Source: Strobilurus pachycystidiatus (lineage: Eukaryota; Basidiomycota; Agaricomycetes; Agaricales; Physalacriaceae). Taken from it: a stretch of 64,000 nucleotides of DNA. The notes beneath the pieces were generated by a model. The model had not been told where the DNA came from. It worked only from the letters and a program-made list of their open reading frames with translations, and did no database searches. Positions 1-12,052 of the stretch are shown here, piece by piece. The stretch spans positions 868,001 to 932,000 of the forward strand of contig JAHLMK010000008.1 of the NCBI GenBank assembly GCA_019915135.1, given 5' to 3'. Each line of letters opens with the position of its first letter. The stretch's first letter is position 1. Position numbers and translations under genes: made by a program.

Positions 1-3000
1 TCTGATGGCACTGGCTACTGACCTCCCGTCGTCGTCGTCGCCGCCTTGCTTTGTTGTTTCTTTCTCGTTATCCTCCTGTTCTCATTTTTTTCCTCATCAC
101 GACCGCATCATCCCATCTTCCTCATCTATTTCACCGCAAAGGCCATTTCATCATCTTTACACTGCTTCATCGTTCTCCATTCTCCGCCTCATACCAGGAA
201 ATCATACGCGTGTATTAATTGCGAAAACAAAAAGTACAAACAAGAAAGACTTGCCAGGCGTGCGCGAAACGACGGGGGACGGCTGCGCCTTGTCTCTGTC
301 ACGCCTCCTGAGAAAACTTCGGCCAGCAACCCTTCTGCCTCTTGATGTCGCAGAATTCGCGGTGTTCACGTCGAGCCGAGGTTGCAACGTGTTTGATTCT
401 TAATCGCACTCTGCCTACCTCGTTGATCGATGATCGTAACCTGCCGCGTGTTTGCCTTGCTCGCAGTCTTTCGATTGTTTTCTGCTCTGCGCGCGTGTCA
501 TATCCATCCTCTCCGCTTTCTCCGCCCGCCGATTTCACTCGCTCATTCCACCACCACCAAAAATATCCTTTCCGTACAGGGAAGAATGTCTATACACTCA
601 TGATTCTTGACGAACATCCGACTTTATCTCATCTCTACGTGCTTGACGCGGATTTGGCTTGTAGAGAGGAGGCCTACTTAGGCTACTTCAGGACGGACTA
701 GACGCGGATGGATGAAGGGCCCTGATGACAATCAGAACTGGATTCGACGACCTCCCGCCGCGGTACCCTTCGAAGGGTTGTGTCATAGGCTGATACACGC
801 ATGGCGGTTGAGCTGGGACCTTTTTGGAATCTGGATTGGTTGGTCAGGGCTTTGTCCTCTGCATCGTCTTCCTCGCCTAGTTGCCGACTCGCTATATACT
901 CAAACCATGGACACTGGGAGGATGGGTATAAGTCTATACTTACATCAAACAGTCGTGCGCGCTCATGAGATTTCAATCCTCTCTTGTATACAGTTTCCGT
1001 TGTAAATTTCCCTTACGCTGAAGATGTTCCACTAAATGACAGACCTCTGTAAACCTTTCATATGTCTTGCGCACAGGCGTCCATCTCCCGGGATATGATA
1101 CTAGTAATCTAACTCTGACAGTGACACGTCATGATAGTGGCGATTAACTTCCGTCCTTGGAAGTTACATGGCCTATCCGACCAGCAAGATCTCTGGTGAT
1201 TTCATGTGGATATAACGGCAACGGCCACGCCTATATGTCGTGTACACGCACAGTGAGCCTCGCGCCGCATCAGATTATGTATCGAGTTTTGTCTTCGACT
1301 CAGCGGCATTGGTTAGAGGTTTCAGGGTGACGGACCTTCTGGTCTCTCCAAAACCTTCGCATGTTACTCTGATGTGTTACTGAGTTGGAATGACCTGGCA
1401 GTCATACTGATACCCTACCCCTGCCGCTTCATCACATGGGAGAATCGATTTCTGCGAGGAGTCATAGCACTCCCCACAAGCTCAGGCAGAACACCGCTCA
1501 ATCACATCGGGAGAGTCGGTTTCTGTGAGGAAGTTTCCAAGTTCGATCCGCCCCATTTGACAGACCAGCTCGGCTGGAAGTTCGTGTGTATATGCGGGAA
1601 GCCAGATCGCTCACACTCGGCGTCATTTAGGACATTGTCGCCTGTTTCCGTAGGTGAAAAGTGTTTATCAGAGATGCGATCGTTCTTCAAGTTCTCGAAG
1701 CGTGAAGTTGTTTGTCCGTTCAAACCTTAATAGGCGACCCGATCTCGCCTAATTGGGATGCAGCCTCGAGGCGAAGGGTGAACGTAACTTGACAAACGAC
1801 CGCACTCTTAGAGTTGTCACGAAAGGGCGGCGTCGCATGTGGTTGGCGCTCCTGAGTCTCCGCCCTCTCAGACCTCCGTTCTTGCCCCTACCGCTTTCAA
1901 CAGTAGCCATTCGTATCCTGGACGACAAGTTGGGTCTCGCCATTGTTTCCAAAACGGTGCACCTTGTTCTCAATTCTTCGCCAAGGAACGAAGGTTAATG
2001 CGGCTATTATATGTACTGGGCTCCTCTGGTGCTATTGTTCCACTTTCTGCGCCGCCCACTGGAATAGTCAGCGCCATGGTCGCCGTGGCGTACTCCATTT
2101 TTGGGCCGTATACCTCGAATTTACAACGGACGGAACCTCCTGTAAACAACTTTATTGTCGGGTCTCGATTGGTGCCAAAGCTATGGGTGCTCGCTATCTA
2201 CGCCAATACTGTCTCCGGCTGGTTCCATTCGATGTCTGTGCATCTACAGTCATAGTGGCGCAGAAAGTTGAACGCTTCTTGAACCGTCATGGTGGTTCTC
2301 TCATCCCGCTAGTATCAATTTCAGTGCTTCCCGGACCTGTGGTTATCAACGCTGGCTCTTCAAGCGCCCGCGAATTTCTTTAGTGGTCTGTTCACCGTCT
2401 CAATCGCGAGACCTACGGAAGTCCGCCTCATGGCTGTGGATATACTCAGCCTCTTTGTGTGTGTTTCCGTCGTCTTCCACTTCGATGAGTGCATCACCGA
2501 GGCTAGAACTATTTCGCGGACCACCGACGCGGAATTCACCCTTTCGACCGTAGGAATAGGACTCCGAGTGTGAATCGTGATTCTTGTTTCGCCGTTACCT
2601 GTCGGAGTCGTGGCATGAAGAGAATCTATTGTGGGTGTTCATGAAGTCCAGAAGTGCAGAGTTTCGCATCGATGCGAGACACTGGTCGACGGCAAGTACC
2701 TGCGCTGTGCATGGCTGGTCTGGGCAGCGTGATAGTAGCTCCAGGGAGGCCAGCGGATGGAACTCGAACGCGGAGCTCAGACTGACGATTCAGCACTAGT
2801 ATACAGCGGCGCACTGTAGCAAGAGTCAGCCACTCCTTCTCGGACCGAGCATTTTGTTTCGAATTGATTCTGTACCCTCGTTGTTATTGGCGAGGCTCGG
2901 ACGTGAGCAGTTTCATCCACTCTCTCCTTGGGTCAATCGATGTGATAAAACGTTTTGTTGCGACTATCCTTGACGTCGACTCCCGGGCATTGGACTTGGC

Positions 3001-4704
3001 TTCGATGAGTTTGCACCGGTTAATCGACTGTTCGAATTCATGGACTGCCGGTGCCTTTGCGGAGGCCATCGTGATATTTCACGAACTAGCAGACGAACGT
3101 CGCACTCTCCGTCGGCCGATTTTTCCACCTTTCTATACGCCTGAGAAGCTGATTCCCTTACAAGTGCCGTTCGAATCCAGTAATATCCTACTCTCAGGCC
3201 TAGAAGACTTGAGCAGCATGCTCACAATGAAAATGCCGTCATTAAATCTGATTATTGTCATTAGTCGCCCGCGTTGACCAGCGAGAGCTGAGAACGGTCA
3301 TAGCTGTTGAGTCTCGGCAATCGGAATGGTGGCGCAAATAAAAACAAGTCCCGAGGCAGGGCGATCAACGCCTTTGACACTCTGACAGTCGACATTGAAG
3401 CAAACCAGCCCCCAGAACCTGGAATGTGCTCAATGGGTAAGCAACAATTTCAATTGTACGTATTCGTAACTCGTCCCCGCCAAGTCATTCAAGTACTTAA
3501 ATGGAATATGGTGAGATAACGCAAAGATAAGTGTCACGGCCCTTCGAGGCCATTATGCGTCGCAGTGGAAATGAATCTTCCCTAAGCGCTTTCTGTTATC
3601 GAGGCAATTGTAGCGGAACCAGGATGGTAGGAAGAAGGTTGTCCGCTCCTAGAGCCCTAGTAGAGTGGCTACGTTTGGCAGTTCAATGATCGGGGAGGTG
3701 CATGTACGCGAATTGATACAGGGAACGGACCGCGTCATCATGAATAAGACCAGCGCCGAGTACCCAGACACTCGGGAAGACTATCCCAGTTTGAACATAG
3801 ACAAATCAAGTGATGACGAACCAGCAGTCCCAAGGCAGATCAGATGGCTTGCCTCTCACCGCGAGAGAACTGTAAATCTAAAGCAATCGTTGCATCCGCA
3901 TGTACAGTAATGTGTGATGTCGAAAGCGTCACCAAGCAAAAGCGTCACCAAACATTCTGGGGTTGAATCAGTCAACACCGCCTTGGTTAGTGGACCGATA
4001 ACAGACACTGACAGACGAGAATCCCAGACGAGCTGGTACAGATCGCCAGATCTGTCACGGGTACGTACCTCTGGAATTGGGGAACCCCGTTGGGAAAGAA
4101 CACTGAACACTGAACATATGGACCGTAAGCCCATGTGTCAATAGTGACAGACCGCCGAAAGTGGTCGACGCGCCCACAAAAGCCGCAGAGCCTCCCAAGG
4201 TCCTGGCATTGGAAGGCACCGGAGAAACAGGAGATGACGAAAGGGAGTAAAGTCCGAGGAAGACCAGGTGAACATCACAGAACCTCTGAGCTAGTGGCAC
4301 GTTTCAAAGGCAATATTTTGCTGAATCAGACCGGGAGAAGGCCTACGTGAGACGGAAAACGTTAGAGGGCTGCATGACCGGGCGCTGGAAAGGTGACAGT
4401 CCCCAAAACAGCGCGAACCAAGTGGCAGTTCGGACAGGCGGTAGTAGTCCAAAAAGAGCACCGGGCTCGGCCACTTGGGACCCATGTGCCTTGTCGATCG
4501 TCGTATGACGAAAAACGCAGTCACCGTCACATTGCTCCGCTTCCCAGTCAATAACGACCGACTCCAAGCAGGGCGACGACGAGCAGCGAGCCTCCCTTCA
4601 CGACTTGACGATACCCATATACCATACGGACGACTTGCTAACCTCAGTCGCATAATACGTGCAGAACATCCATTACCAAACCATATCAAAACGCAAATCC
4701 CGCA
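1..4704. other. gene-poor stretch, no supported gene
   Basis: No open frame here shows a family pattern I recognise or a credible exon chain. The frames are short, overlap on both strands and have compositions typical of chance frames. A moderately long plus-strand frame at about 2864-3277 and another at 1943-2383 were inspected and show no domain. The region may be the 3' flank of a neighbouring gene, old transposon debris, or simply intergenic. Confidence 0.5.
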
Positions 4705-5811
4705 ATGTGGTACGCAGACTTCAATACCACGGAAAGAAGTCTTCATATCGATACCTTTCTCTTCTCATCTGCAGGTGTGATAACTGTCTCCTTGTTCTTC
4801 CTCTGGTACGCTTTGTCGTCTACTCGATACAATTGATTGGCTCATACTTCTGATCGTAGAGGGGTGGTGCTATTGCTTGGGCAGTCCTTGTTGCAGTGCG
4901 TACAGTATGCTCCGCGGTGCTGGGAAAAGCTTACGACGATGATCTCCCACCTCCTAGGCATACAGCATCGCAGGTGGCATCTTCCTTTTGATTGATGGAG
5001 CCTACCTCTTCTTCACGTATCCTGAATGGTCGTTCTTGGTCTCTATATTCCATTTTTCCGGCCGCTAAACCATTCCGCAGGTTTATCTACGGTGGTATCG
5101 GCTTGGGTGTGGCCGCGGTCGCAGTCATCAGCATGTTTGCATTGTCCAATGTGCGCCACCCTGTCTTTATTCCGCCGTCGCTTGTAGCTCCTCGTTAATC
5201 TCCATCCTTCTGTTTCCAGCGATCGTACATATGGACTAGGGTCTGCACGTTCCTCTGGCCGTTCATCATCGTCATTTCTGCTGTACGGGCCATCTTGATG
5301 ATCGTTCAGCTCGAACGGGGGTGAGCTCGATTTACTTGCAATTCTGCTTCTCCGATCCGTCTCCACTTGCGCCTGGCTCTTCAGGTTCTTTATGCCACTC
5401 CTTGATCCCACTCCTTCTCGTGACCTGTTACTGACGTTGATCTCCGGCCACAGAAAGGACAAGATACAATGGGAGTGCGACAATGGCGGCCAACTTTACG
5501 ATGATACAGAAACGGCCTCCACCAACTTTCCTTCCGGGTTCTGCGTCAGCGGTGTATCGGCTATCAACACTGTGTTCATCATCTCTCTACTCATCGATCT
5601 TACATGCCAGGTAGGCTCGACTTTTCCTCTCGAGTCCCTCGGTATTAACTCCCCCGCAGATCTATATGTATTTTCTGATGTGGCGCTTCTCGAAGCGGTT
5701 GGAGCATTATAACGGCATGAAGGGACCGTTCCCGGGAGGTAAGTCATCGCTGTATCAGCTGTGGCTCAAGGAACTGATGGCCGCTCTCTCTCAGGTTACT
5801 ACAACGCATAG
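4705..5811 (+). CDS. multi-pass membrane protein of unknown function, frame broken
   Basis: I read an exon chain opening at ATG 4705 (MWYADFNTT) and closing with GPFPGGYYNA at the TAG of 5809-5811. Hydrophobic segments follow one another: GVITVSLFFLWYAL, an alanine/valine-rich helix before KAYDDDLPPPRHTASQ, then LLIDGAYLFFTYPEW, GGIGLGVAAVAVISMFAL, WPFIIVISAVRAIL and SAINTVFIISLLID. The last exons run WRFSKRLEHYNGMKGPF, with introns near 5611-5660 and 5741-5794. This resembles a seven-helix-like integral membrane protein of a kind seen in mushroom genomes; the function is unknown. At about 4981-4984 the frame fails unless one T is restored (CTTCC read as CTTTCC). Another phase mismatch lies near 4858. 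Whether it is a sequence error or a decayed gene cannot be settled here. Internal splice sites are provisional. Confidence 0.5.
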
Positions 5812-7123
5812 GCCGCAAATATCTCTGGGCCCATATGCACTCTGTGTCTTCGTTCGCCGTCTTTCCTGCGTTTGGTCTGGGACACCTTTTTTATCATTAA
5901 CATTTACTATCTATACTCACGAACTTTACGATACTGCAATGTCTTACGACGACGGCCTGTCCGTCCATGATTACGCCACATTTACTGATTACTACTCTGG
6001 GTTTCCCTCTTCATCGTCCACCCTTTTCAATCGTACATGCAGTCGGGTTGAATATGGGTATTGGGATTGAACACACCTGCGTCAGAATCCTAATCCAGCC
6101 GGGGAGTCTGGCCAGAAGATCCACCATCTAACCTATTAATGAGCAACTACAACAGATTTAGACCACACTGTTTGACAGGAGCAAAAGGCTTCAAGATGAT
6201 TCGGAACATAAGGGTAGACACCAAACATGCGAAACAATGAACGCTTGGGCAGATGATTGAAGGAGAATACTAAGTCGTTTGATATAGGACTGTCGTGAAA
6301 TGAAAAGAACGTTGCAGGTTCGACTGTCCATGAGTCTAGATATTGTCTGGTGCAGCATCAAGGTATCAAACGAGAACGTAGCCATGCGTGGCGAGTGTGA
6401 ATATAGCCGGAAACCATCCGAGCAGTGGGATAGTGGTACGAAAGGAATATCCGGGCCATTGGAGGCAAGAAGCTCAAGAGGTTTCCGGGCCAAGATGTCG
6501 GCGGAGTGAATAGGTCGGGGACCGGATCTTGATTTGATGGAACGGGGAGGTTCCAAATCGATTGAGTGCGGATCAGTGACATATTCACACTCGGGCAAAA
6601 TGGGCTGAATTGCAGACACCATTGGCCAATTCGCTCACGAGCAGAACCGTGAAGAAGCTCTGGATATAGGTAAAGATTGGCCTAGGAGCTCTGAGACGGG
6701 TCCAAGCCAGAAAGGAGCATGCGACGCCCACAAACCCCGAGTGCTTGTGACGCCGGGCCTGGTCAGAGGGCAAGCTGATTCGGAATGGAAGAAGAGCCGA
6801 GCCTGACGGGCATTGAAACGAACCGTTCCAGGCATGAGTTCCCAAAACAGCAACTCAGGGTGTCAGTGATATTTAGTCCCCGCGGAAGCAAATCACCCTT
6901 CATCTCTTTCCCTCTCTTCTCTGCATACGTTCTCCCCCTCCCTCCCTCCGCTCCATATTCTCTGCAGCGTTGCCAGCAACACTTGATCATTGTTGTTGCT
7001 CGCTATTGTGCGTCCACCCTCACTGCTCTTGCCCGTCGCCCGACAATTAACCTTGCGCCACAGTTATCTACATTCGCCTCACTTATTCGTCTTTTATTCT
7101 TCATCAACTAGACACCCTCCACC
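5812..7123. other. intergenic region upstream of the bHLH gene
   Basis: I see no coding exon with support here. The stretch holds the 3' flank of the membrane-protein gene and the 5' region of the bHLH gene. Confidence 0.5.
6894..6960 (+). promoter_or_regulatory. pyrimidine-rich tract upstream of the bHLH gene
   Basis: A strongly C/T-rich plus-strand tract lies 165-230 bp before ATG 7124. CT-rich blocks upstream of the start are common in fungal core promoters and often precede the transcription start. The role is inferred from position and composition only. Confidence 0.35.
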
Positions 7124-8147
7124 ATGACCTTCGAGCCCATGCTTGCCCGCACCGCGTCCTACGGCACCGAACACAACTCTGTGACCGACAGTCCCTTCAT
7201 GCCTATGTCCTCGTCAATGGACGGCATGGAGTACCTCCAATATCCGCCGTCCCCCACCCCCAACTTCACTGGTGGTATCAACAGTCAGTCTTTTCTTTTG
7301 CTTTTTTCCGCCACGATCTGACCATCCGACTGCTGTAGGTTCGTCGGACTTCGACCTCATCTCGGGCCAGATAGGCGGTGATTACATGTACACCGCCTCG
7401 CCGTTCAGCAACACTGAGCCTCAGCCGTACATGCCTGAGAACGAGCTCAGCATCTCCCCCCGCGCCATGGTTACCAACCTCAGCGACGGGGAGCGCTCCT
7501 CGGGCAGGCGCAGCCGTGCATCCAACGGCTCTGCCGGTTCCCCTCCTGCCATTCCTTACGCAGCCACCGTGCCCCGATCGGTCCGCTACGACCCTGTGCC
7601 CACCGCCGGCAGACGCAGCTCGACTACGTCACGCCGCGTCCAGAAGGCCAGGAGGAGGAGGAACAGCGACGAGTCGGACGATGATGAGGACGACGAGGAG
7701 TACCAGGGCTCGAATACCTCAGGTGGCCCAATTGAGACGTATGTTCTTTCACATCCATCGGCACATCATCAACTAATTGCTGTTCATTCCATAGGCGCCG
7801 CGAATCAGTTCGTCAGCAGCGCATCGAATCGGAGCAACGCCGTCGCGACGACCTCCGCAAGCATTACGACCAGCTTCGTGATGTTCTCCCCCCTCAACAG
7901 GTGCGCCTCAGCAAGGTGGCCATCCTGGCGAAGGGTAAGTGCCTGTCATCTGATCCACCATTGAATTGGACCTGATGTCGTTATTTCCCCAGCCACCGAG
8001 CGCATCAGGGAACTGGAGATTGAGCTGAGACAGAAGTCCAGCCTCGTCGAATCGATGAACTCCGAGACCTCGAAGATGCGCCGCATGCATGACTCCCTTG
8101 TTGCTCGTGCCCTCGCCAACCCGGCCCTGCACTTGGGCGACTACTGA
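7124..8147 (+). CDS. bHLH transcription factor
   Basis: Four exons fit in frame: 7124-7283, 7339-7738, 7795-7934 and 7993-8147. They give 284 residues, with canonical GT..AG introns of 55-60 nt. The N-terminal two thirds is low complexity, Ser/Pro-rich with an acidic run (DESDDDEDDEE) after a basic patch (RRVQKARRRR). The C-terminus holds a basic helix-loop-helix: basic region RQQRIESEQRRRDDLR, helix 1 around HYDQLRDVLP, loop, and helix 2 RLSKVAILAKATERIRELE. The Glu and Arg positions of the basic region are those that read an E-box (CANNTG) in this family. The helix continues into RELEIELRQK, a possible short zipper extension. It should be a nuclear DNA-binding dimer; the target genes are unknown. 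ATG 7124 sits in a CCACC-ATG context. Confidence 0.85.
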
Positions 8148-9873
8148 GCGCCTCGCCCTCCTCAAAATGTGTCAGTTGATCGACGAATGCGAATTCGGCG
8201 ACACTGCTTTGATTATGAACGGACTCTCTCTATTATCCCATATTTTATACGCACGCATCTCACATCCCCCTCCGCTATCCCTCCCTTCCATGTCGAGGAC
8301 GAGCATTGATTGCCCTCTTCGCTGTGGCTGGATTCTGCAGATGGTTCTGCAGCTGTGCTGTAGCTTCGCTTTTTGAAGCTAGAATGTTGGCCCGCGATGG
8401 ATTTCTGGATGACGATGGACTCTCGGACTGATCGCACGCCGCTATGAATGGAGACACCGACGCAAGACTCGAGGCAGGGCTTTGAGGCGTGTATGCTTGC
8501 TCTCCACTCTGTGTGATGAGCATGGTACATGCTTCGCCTAACCTCCCGAACTTTCTTGTTTTTTTCTCCGTCTACCGTTCTAGTGTTGCATCTCAGCCGA
8601 CTCCCGCCCATCAGTACGCTCGTAGGCGGTCCCTTAATTGTGGTTCCGTGCCTCGCGTACCGCCGATACACTGGCATCACTTCCATTCTTCTGTCTGCCG
8701 TCGACCCCTACCTTAATCGTCTGCATATTCCTCCACAGTGTCTTTCCTGACGGGCATTGACCGTGCTTTGTCTCCCCTCGACACGGAGCATTTCTCCCTC
8801 GCATGATATTTATCTGTTGATTTATGTCTCTCGCTGTCCCGACGCTTTCGACCGCTATTTGTCATCCAACTCGATTGGCGAGGCGCCTGATCACCGCTTT
8901 CGCTTGTTTAATTGGACACACTCCACCAATCTCAACCCGCTTCCCTTCCCGCACTTATTGGCCTCAATGACATCCGATCCTGCTTGTAGCTAGCTCTGGA
9001 CGTGCTCGCACTCCCGCTGGTCTGTTGTGTCGATCCTACACAGAGATCGGTGGTGCGGACGAAGCAAGCTTACGGTGGTCGATCGATGTGCCACAGTTCG
9101 ACGCGGATGTGAACGACGGACGACGTCTTCGTTTGGATGTACTTCCTCCTCTTCGACGAGCAACAGAATCATTCGGTTTCTTCCTTCCTTGATATGTCCT
9201 TCGTTTCCCGCCCAGTCGGTGATGACGTCGAGTACTTCATCGGAAGTCGAAGACTTGGGACGTGGCAGCCAGTTCTGTCCGCCCCGCGCCAACAACCGAA
9301 CTGCCGATGCGCCTCGTTGCGCGCAGGCTATTTGTCTTGTCACTGAAGTTGGACGCACACATGCGATAACGCTCTTCCCGCTCTTACCCGCACCACCTAT
9401 GCTTCTATGACCTTTTCCGCACCCGTTCCATACAGTGTCCTCTGTGGTTCCTTCTTTGTCCTCCCGTGTTCCCAGTGGACATAGTGATGGACATGTTCCA
9501 CTGCACTCCGTAGCCCCCAAATTATGATACTTAGCCTCTTCACGTTGACGACTGACCGACTCTCTTGTACCCTAGATGAGTCAATGAGACTGCATTGTGT
9601 AATTCTGTACATGTACTGTATTCACCAGTGTAGTTTACGATGTCCGTAGTTAACGATCCCATATGATAAATCGTTACCTGTAACCCTGCTGTAACCGCTA
9701 GTCCTCCGGAGTCCGCTGTACAGCCTGAGTCAAATGCGACTTTGAAACCTCCGGCCATACAGTATGTCAAACTTTGGGAGAACCTTCATGTTATTCACCC
9801 TTGAATCACCTTCGGTGTTGTAAGATTCAGCCTTGCGTAGGAGAATACATCCGGTTGCACGTAATCGACGGGT
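8148..9873. other. intergenic region, convergent 3' flanks
   Basis: These 1.7 kb lie between the 3' ends of the bHLH gene (plus) and LTV1 (minus). The open frames are short and show no recognisable domain. I see no repeat or RNA gene. Confidence 0.5.
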
Positions 9874-11702
9874 TCAAAGTTTCCTCATGGCTAACTTACT
9901 ATCCTTCATCTTGGCCTGCATCTTGAACTCGCTCCCGAACTCTTCCTTCGTCGCCTTCTTCTCAGTACGCCGAATGGCGCGCTCAAGCTTAACTGCGGCC
10001 TTGCGGGCCTTTTTGGACTCCGGGGATTCGTCCCGAGGACGTGCAATAGTCTCTTGACGGGGATCTGGGGAGCGCATTAGCGAGGGAAGAAGAGAAGCGA
10101 CGGAGTTATTACTTGAGCGTGCCACGTCCGCTACGGCCGTCTGCGTGGGTTTGGCTTGCTTCGACACTTGTTGTTGGGCGACGGAAGGAAGTCCCGTCTT
10201 CGGGTCTAGTACGATTTGAGGGACGGGTCTTGGGTTGCGCGCTCGAATTAGCCTTGGGTGGTTTTCAAGGTTGGAGAAAGTGGCTGGAGGCAAATGTTAG
10301 AAAAGAAAGATAAGTGATAGGTGACGACTCATTACAAAGAATAGTTTCACAGTCCCAGCGATCCTTCTTGTCCTCCTCAAGCTCGAGGAAGAGGTCTTCG
10401 TCGGGTGTATCCTCCTCATCATCGTAAGATGCTCTCACACGCTGATCTTGTCCCATAGCCCTCCGCAGCGTGTCCAACTTCTCTACTCCGCTATCACCTG
10501 CAAGTTTGGGTTTCATTTTTCGGCCGAGGATCTCGTAGTCGTCGAGGAATTCATTCATCATAGAGGCGAAGTCGTCTCGACTAGTGATGAGTTCCGGAGC
10601 CTCGCTGTCAGAATCGGAATCATCGGGCATGGAGAGGTCGTCTTCTTCTTCGTTGTATTGCTTCAGCATTACCTATGCCGCGAGGTATTAGCCATAGGGA
10701 TATTCAGAGAGAATTGGGTCACACCTGATCAAAGCGTTCGTCGAGGGTCTGAAGCGCTTCATTCCGATACATGCTAGAGCTACTCATGCTATATCCCGAG
10801 GCTTCGCTGGAACCTTTCCGTCTCTTCTTTCCCTTGCCACCGATAACGGAGATGTTTGGGAGACCGGACACTGTATCACCTCCTTCGGATTCGTCCTCTC
10901 CATCGTCACTTTGCGGGGTCGAGCCTTGAGTTTGTTTGAAACGAGCAAACCGGGCCTCCCAGCTCGTGTCGTCTTCGTCCTCTTGGACGTCAGGGTATGG
11001 TCCGTGAGATGAACTAGCCCCGTCTATGACGCCGGCCTCGCTGAATGGAAATTCGATCTCATCGTCTGCGTCTCTCTCTCCATCACCCACTAGCTCGCCG
11101 AAAAAGTCATCTTCGAGGCCATCATCGACGAAAGCCTCATCCTCCAGTGCTTCAAGCGCCTGTCTAAGATGGGGATCCATGTCTGGCTGAAAGCCAGATA
11201 TGCTGTCTGGGACGGCCTGCTGGGATTCATAGGTTCTGGGCAGTTCCGAAGATGAGGGGAGGACGCCTTTTGGTAGATCTCGCAGGGCAAGCGGAGATTT
11301 TTTGTCGGATTTCTTGGATGATGATGGTGCCTCTATGAGGACGCTGTCGACACCGTCTTCCTGCACACCGACTGGTCGCAGATGTTGCATGTAATCGTAT
11401 TCGGTATCATCGTAGTAGATCCCGTACAGCGCGGCTTCGCCAGCCTTTTCGTTGGATTCTTGAGATACCTCTTCAGCGGAGAGCATCGCCTCCAGTTCAG
11501 CTCGCGATTTTCCCTAAGTATGTAAGTGAAATGGCAGGCGAGAAAATATCAAGGAAAGCAACCTTTTTATCATTTTCCCGGACGACTGGTTTGAGGACGT
11601 GTGCTGTAGCATCTGGGTCGTGGAAAGAGGATCCCTCTGGGAGCGATGGACGAGCTGGAAGTGTTTGGCTCCTGGCTGCCGAAAGATGGACTTGGGAGGC
11701 AT
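9874..11702 (-). CDS. LTV1: LTV1, 40S ribosomal subunit biogenesis factor
   Basis: LTV1 is a non-ribosomal factor that binds the head of pre-40S subunits and acts in their maturation and nuclear export. The family signatures are present: N-terminal MPPKSIFRQPGAKHFQLVHR, then GEAALYGIYYDDTEYDYMQH, and further on WDCETILSTFSNLENHPRLI, ending in a basic region (KKARKAAVKLERAIRR, KKATKEEF). Exons on the minus strand are 11702-11563, 11513-10725, 10672-10336 and 10283-9874. The frame breaks once: near 11631 the family pattern RDP-SFHDPDATAHVL requires one extra base between GATCC and TCT. Apart from that the exon chain is intact. The gene is divergent from TAF2 across about 350 bp. LTV1 loss is tolerated but harmful in yeast, so a real null is possible though less likely than an error. 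Confidence 0.85.
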
Positions 11703-12052
11703 TTTTCGAGTGCGAAAGGAGGATCGACCGACGGGCGATGAGTCAGTCCCGAGCGGCAGATGTTTTAATTTTTGAGAACACCGAGCCAAGCGCCGGGCTA
11801 TGAGCTACGAGCAAGGTCTATGATGGAGGGGAGATGGAGAGATGAAGATTGAGAAGAAGTGATTCCAGAATTTCGAATTGCCTAATTTAGTCATCGGCAC
11901 TCTACCTCTTGCCGCCACCGCCAACATCGTCGCCTGCCCCCGGCGCCTCATTCTACCCATTCTATCGCCTGCGTCGTCGTTCCCGGCAGCGACGACGAGA
12001 AGATTCGTTCAATCTGGCCAGCGTGTCCGGATCATAGCGCTGCAGCGGTGTC
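11703..12052. promoter_or_regulatory. shared divergent promoter region LTV1 / TAF2
   Basis: About 350 bp separate the two start codons and must hold both 5' regions. I see no clear TATA box. C/T-rich stretches face the TAF2 start (for example around 11905-11985). The role is inferred from gene orientation. Confidence 0.4.

Noticed and set aside
1943..2383. 146-codon ORF
   Set aside because: No family pattern, overlapping frames of similar size, and no splice partners.
11620..11645. Programmed -1 ribosomal frameshift in LTV1
   Set aside because: There is no good slippery heptamer or downstream structure, and LTV1 is not known to use one; a lost base explains it better.
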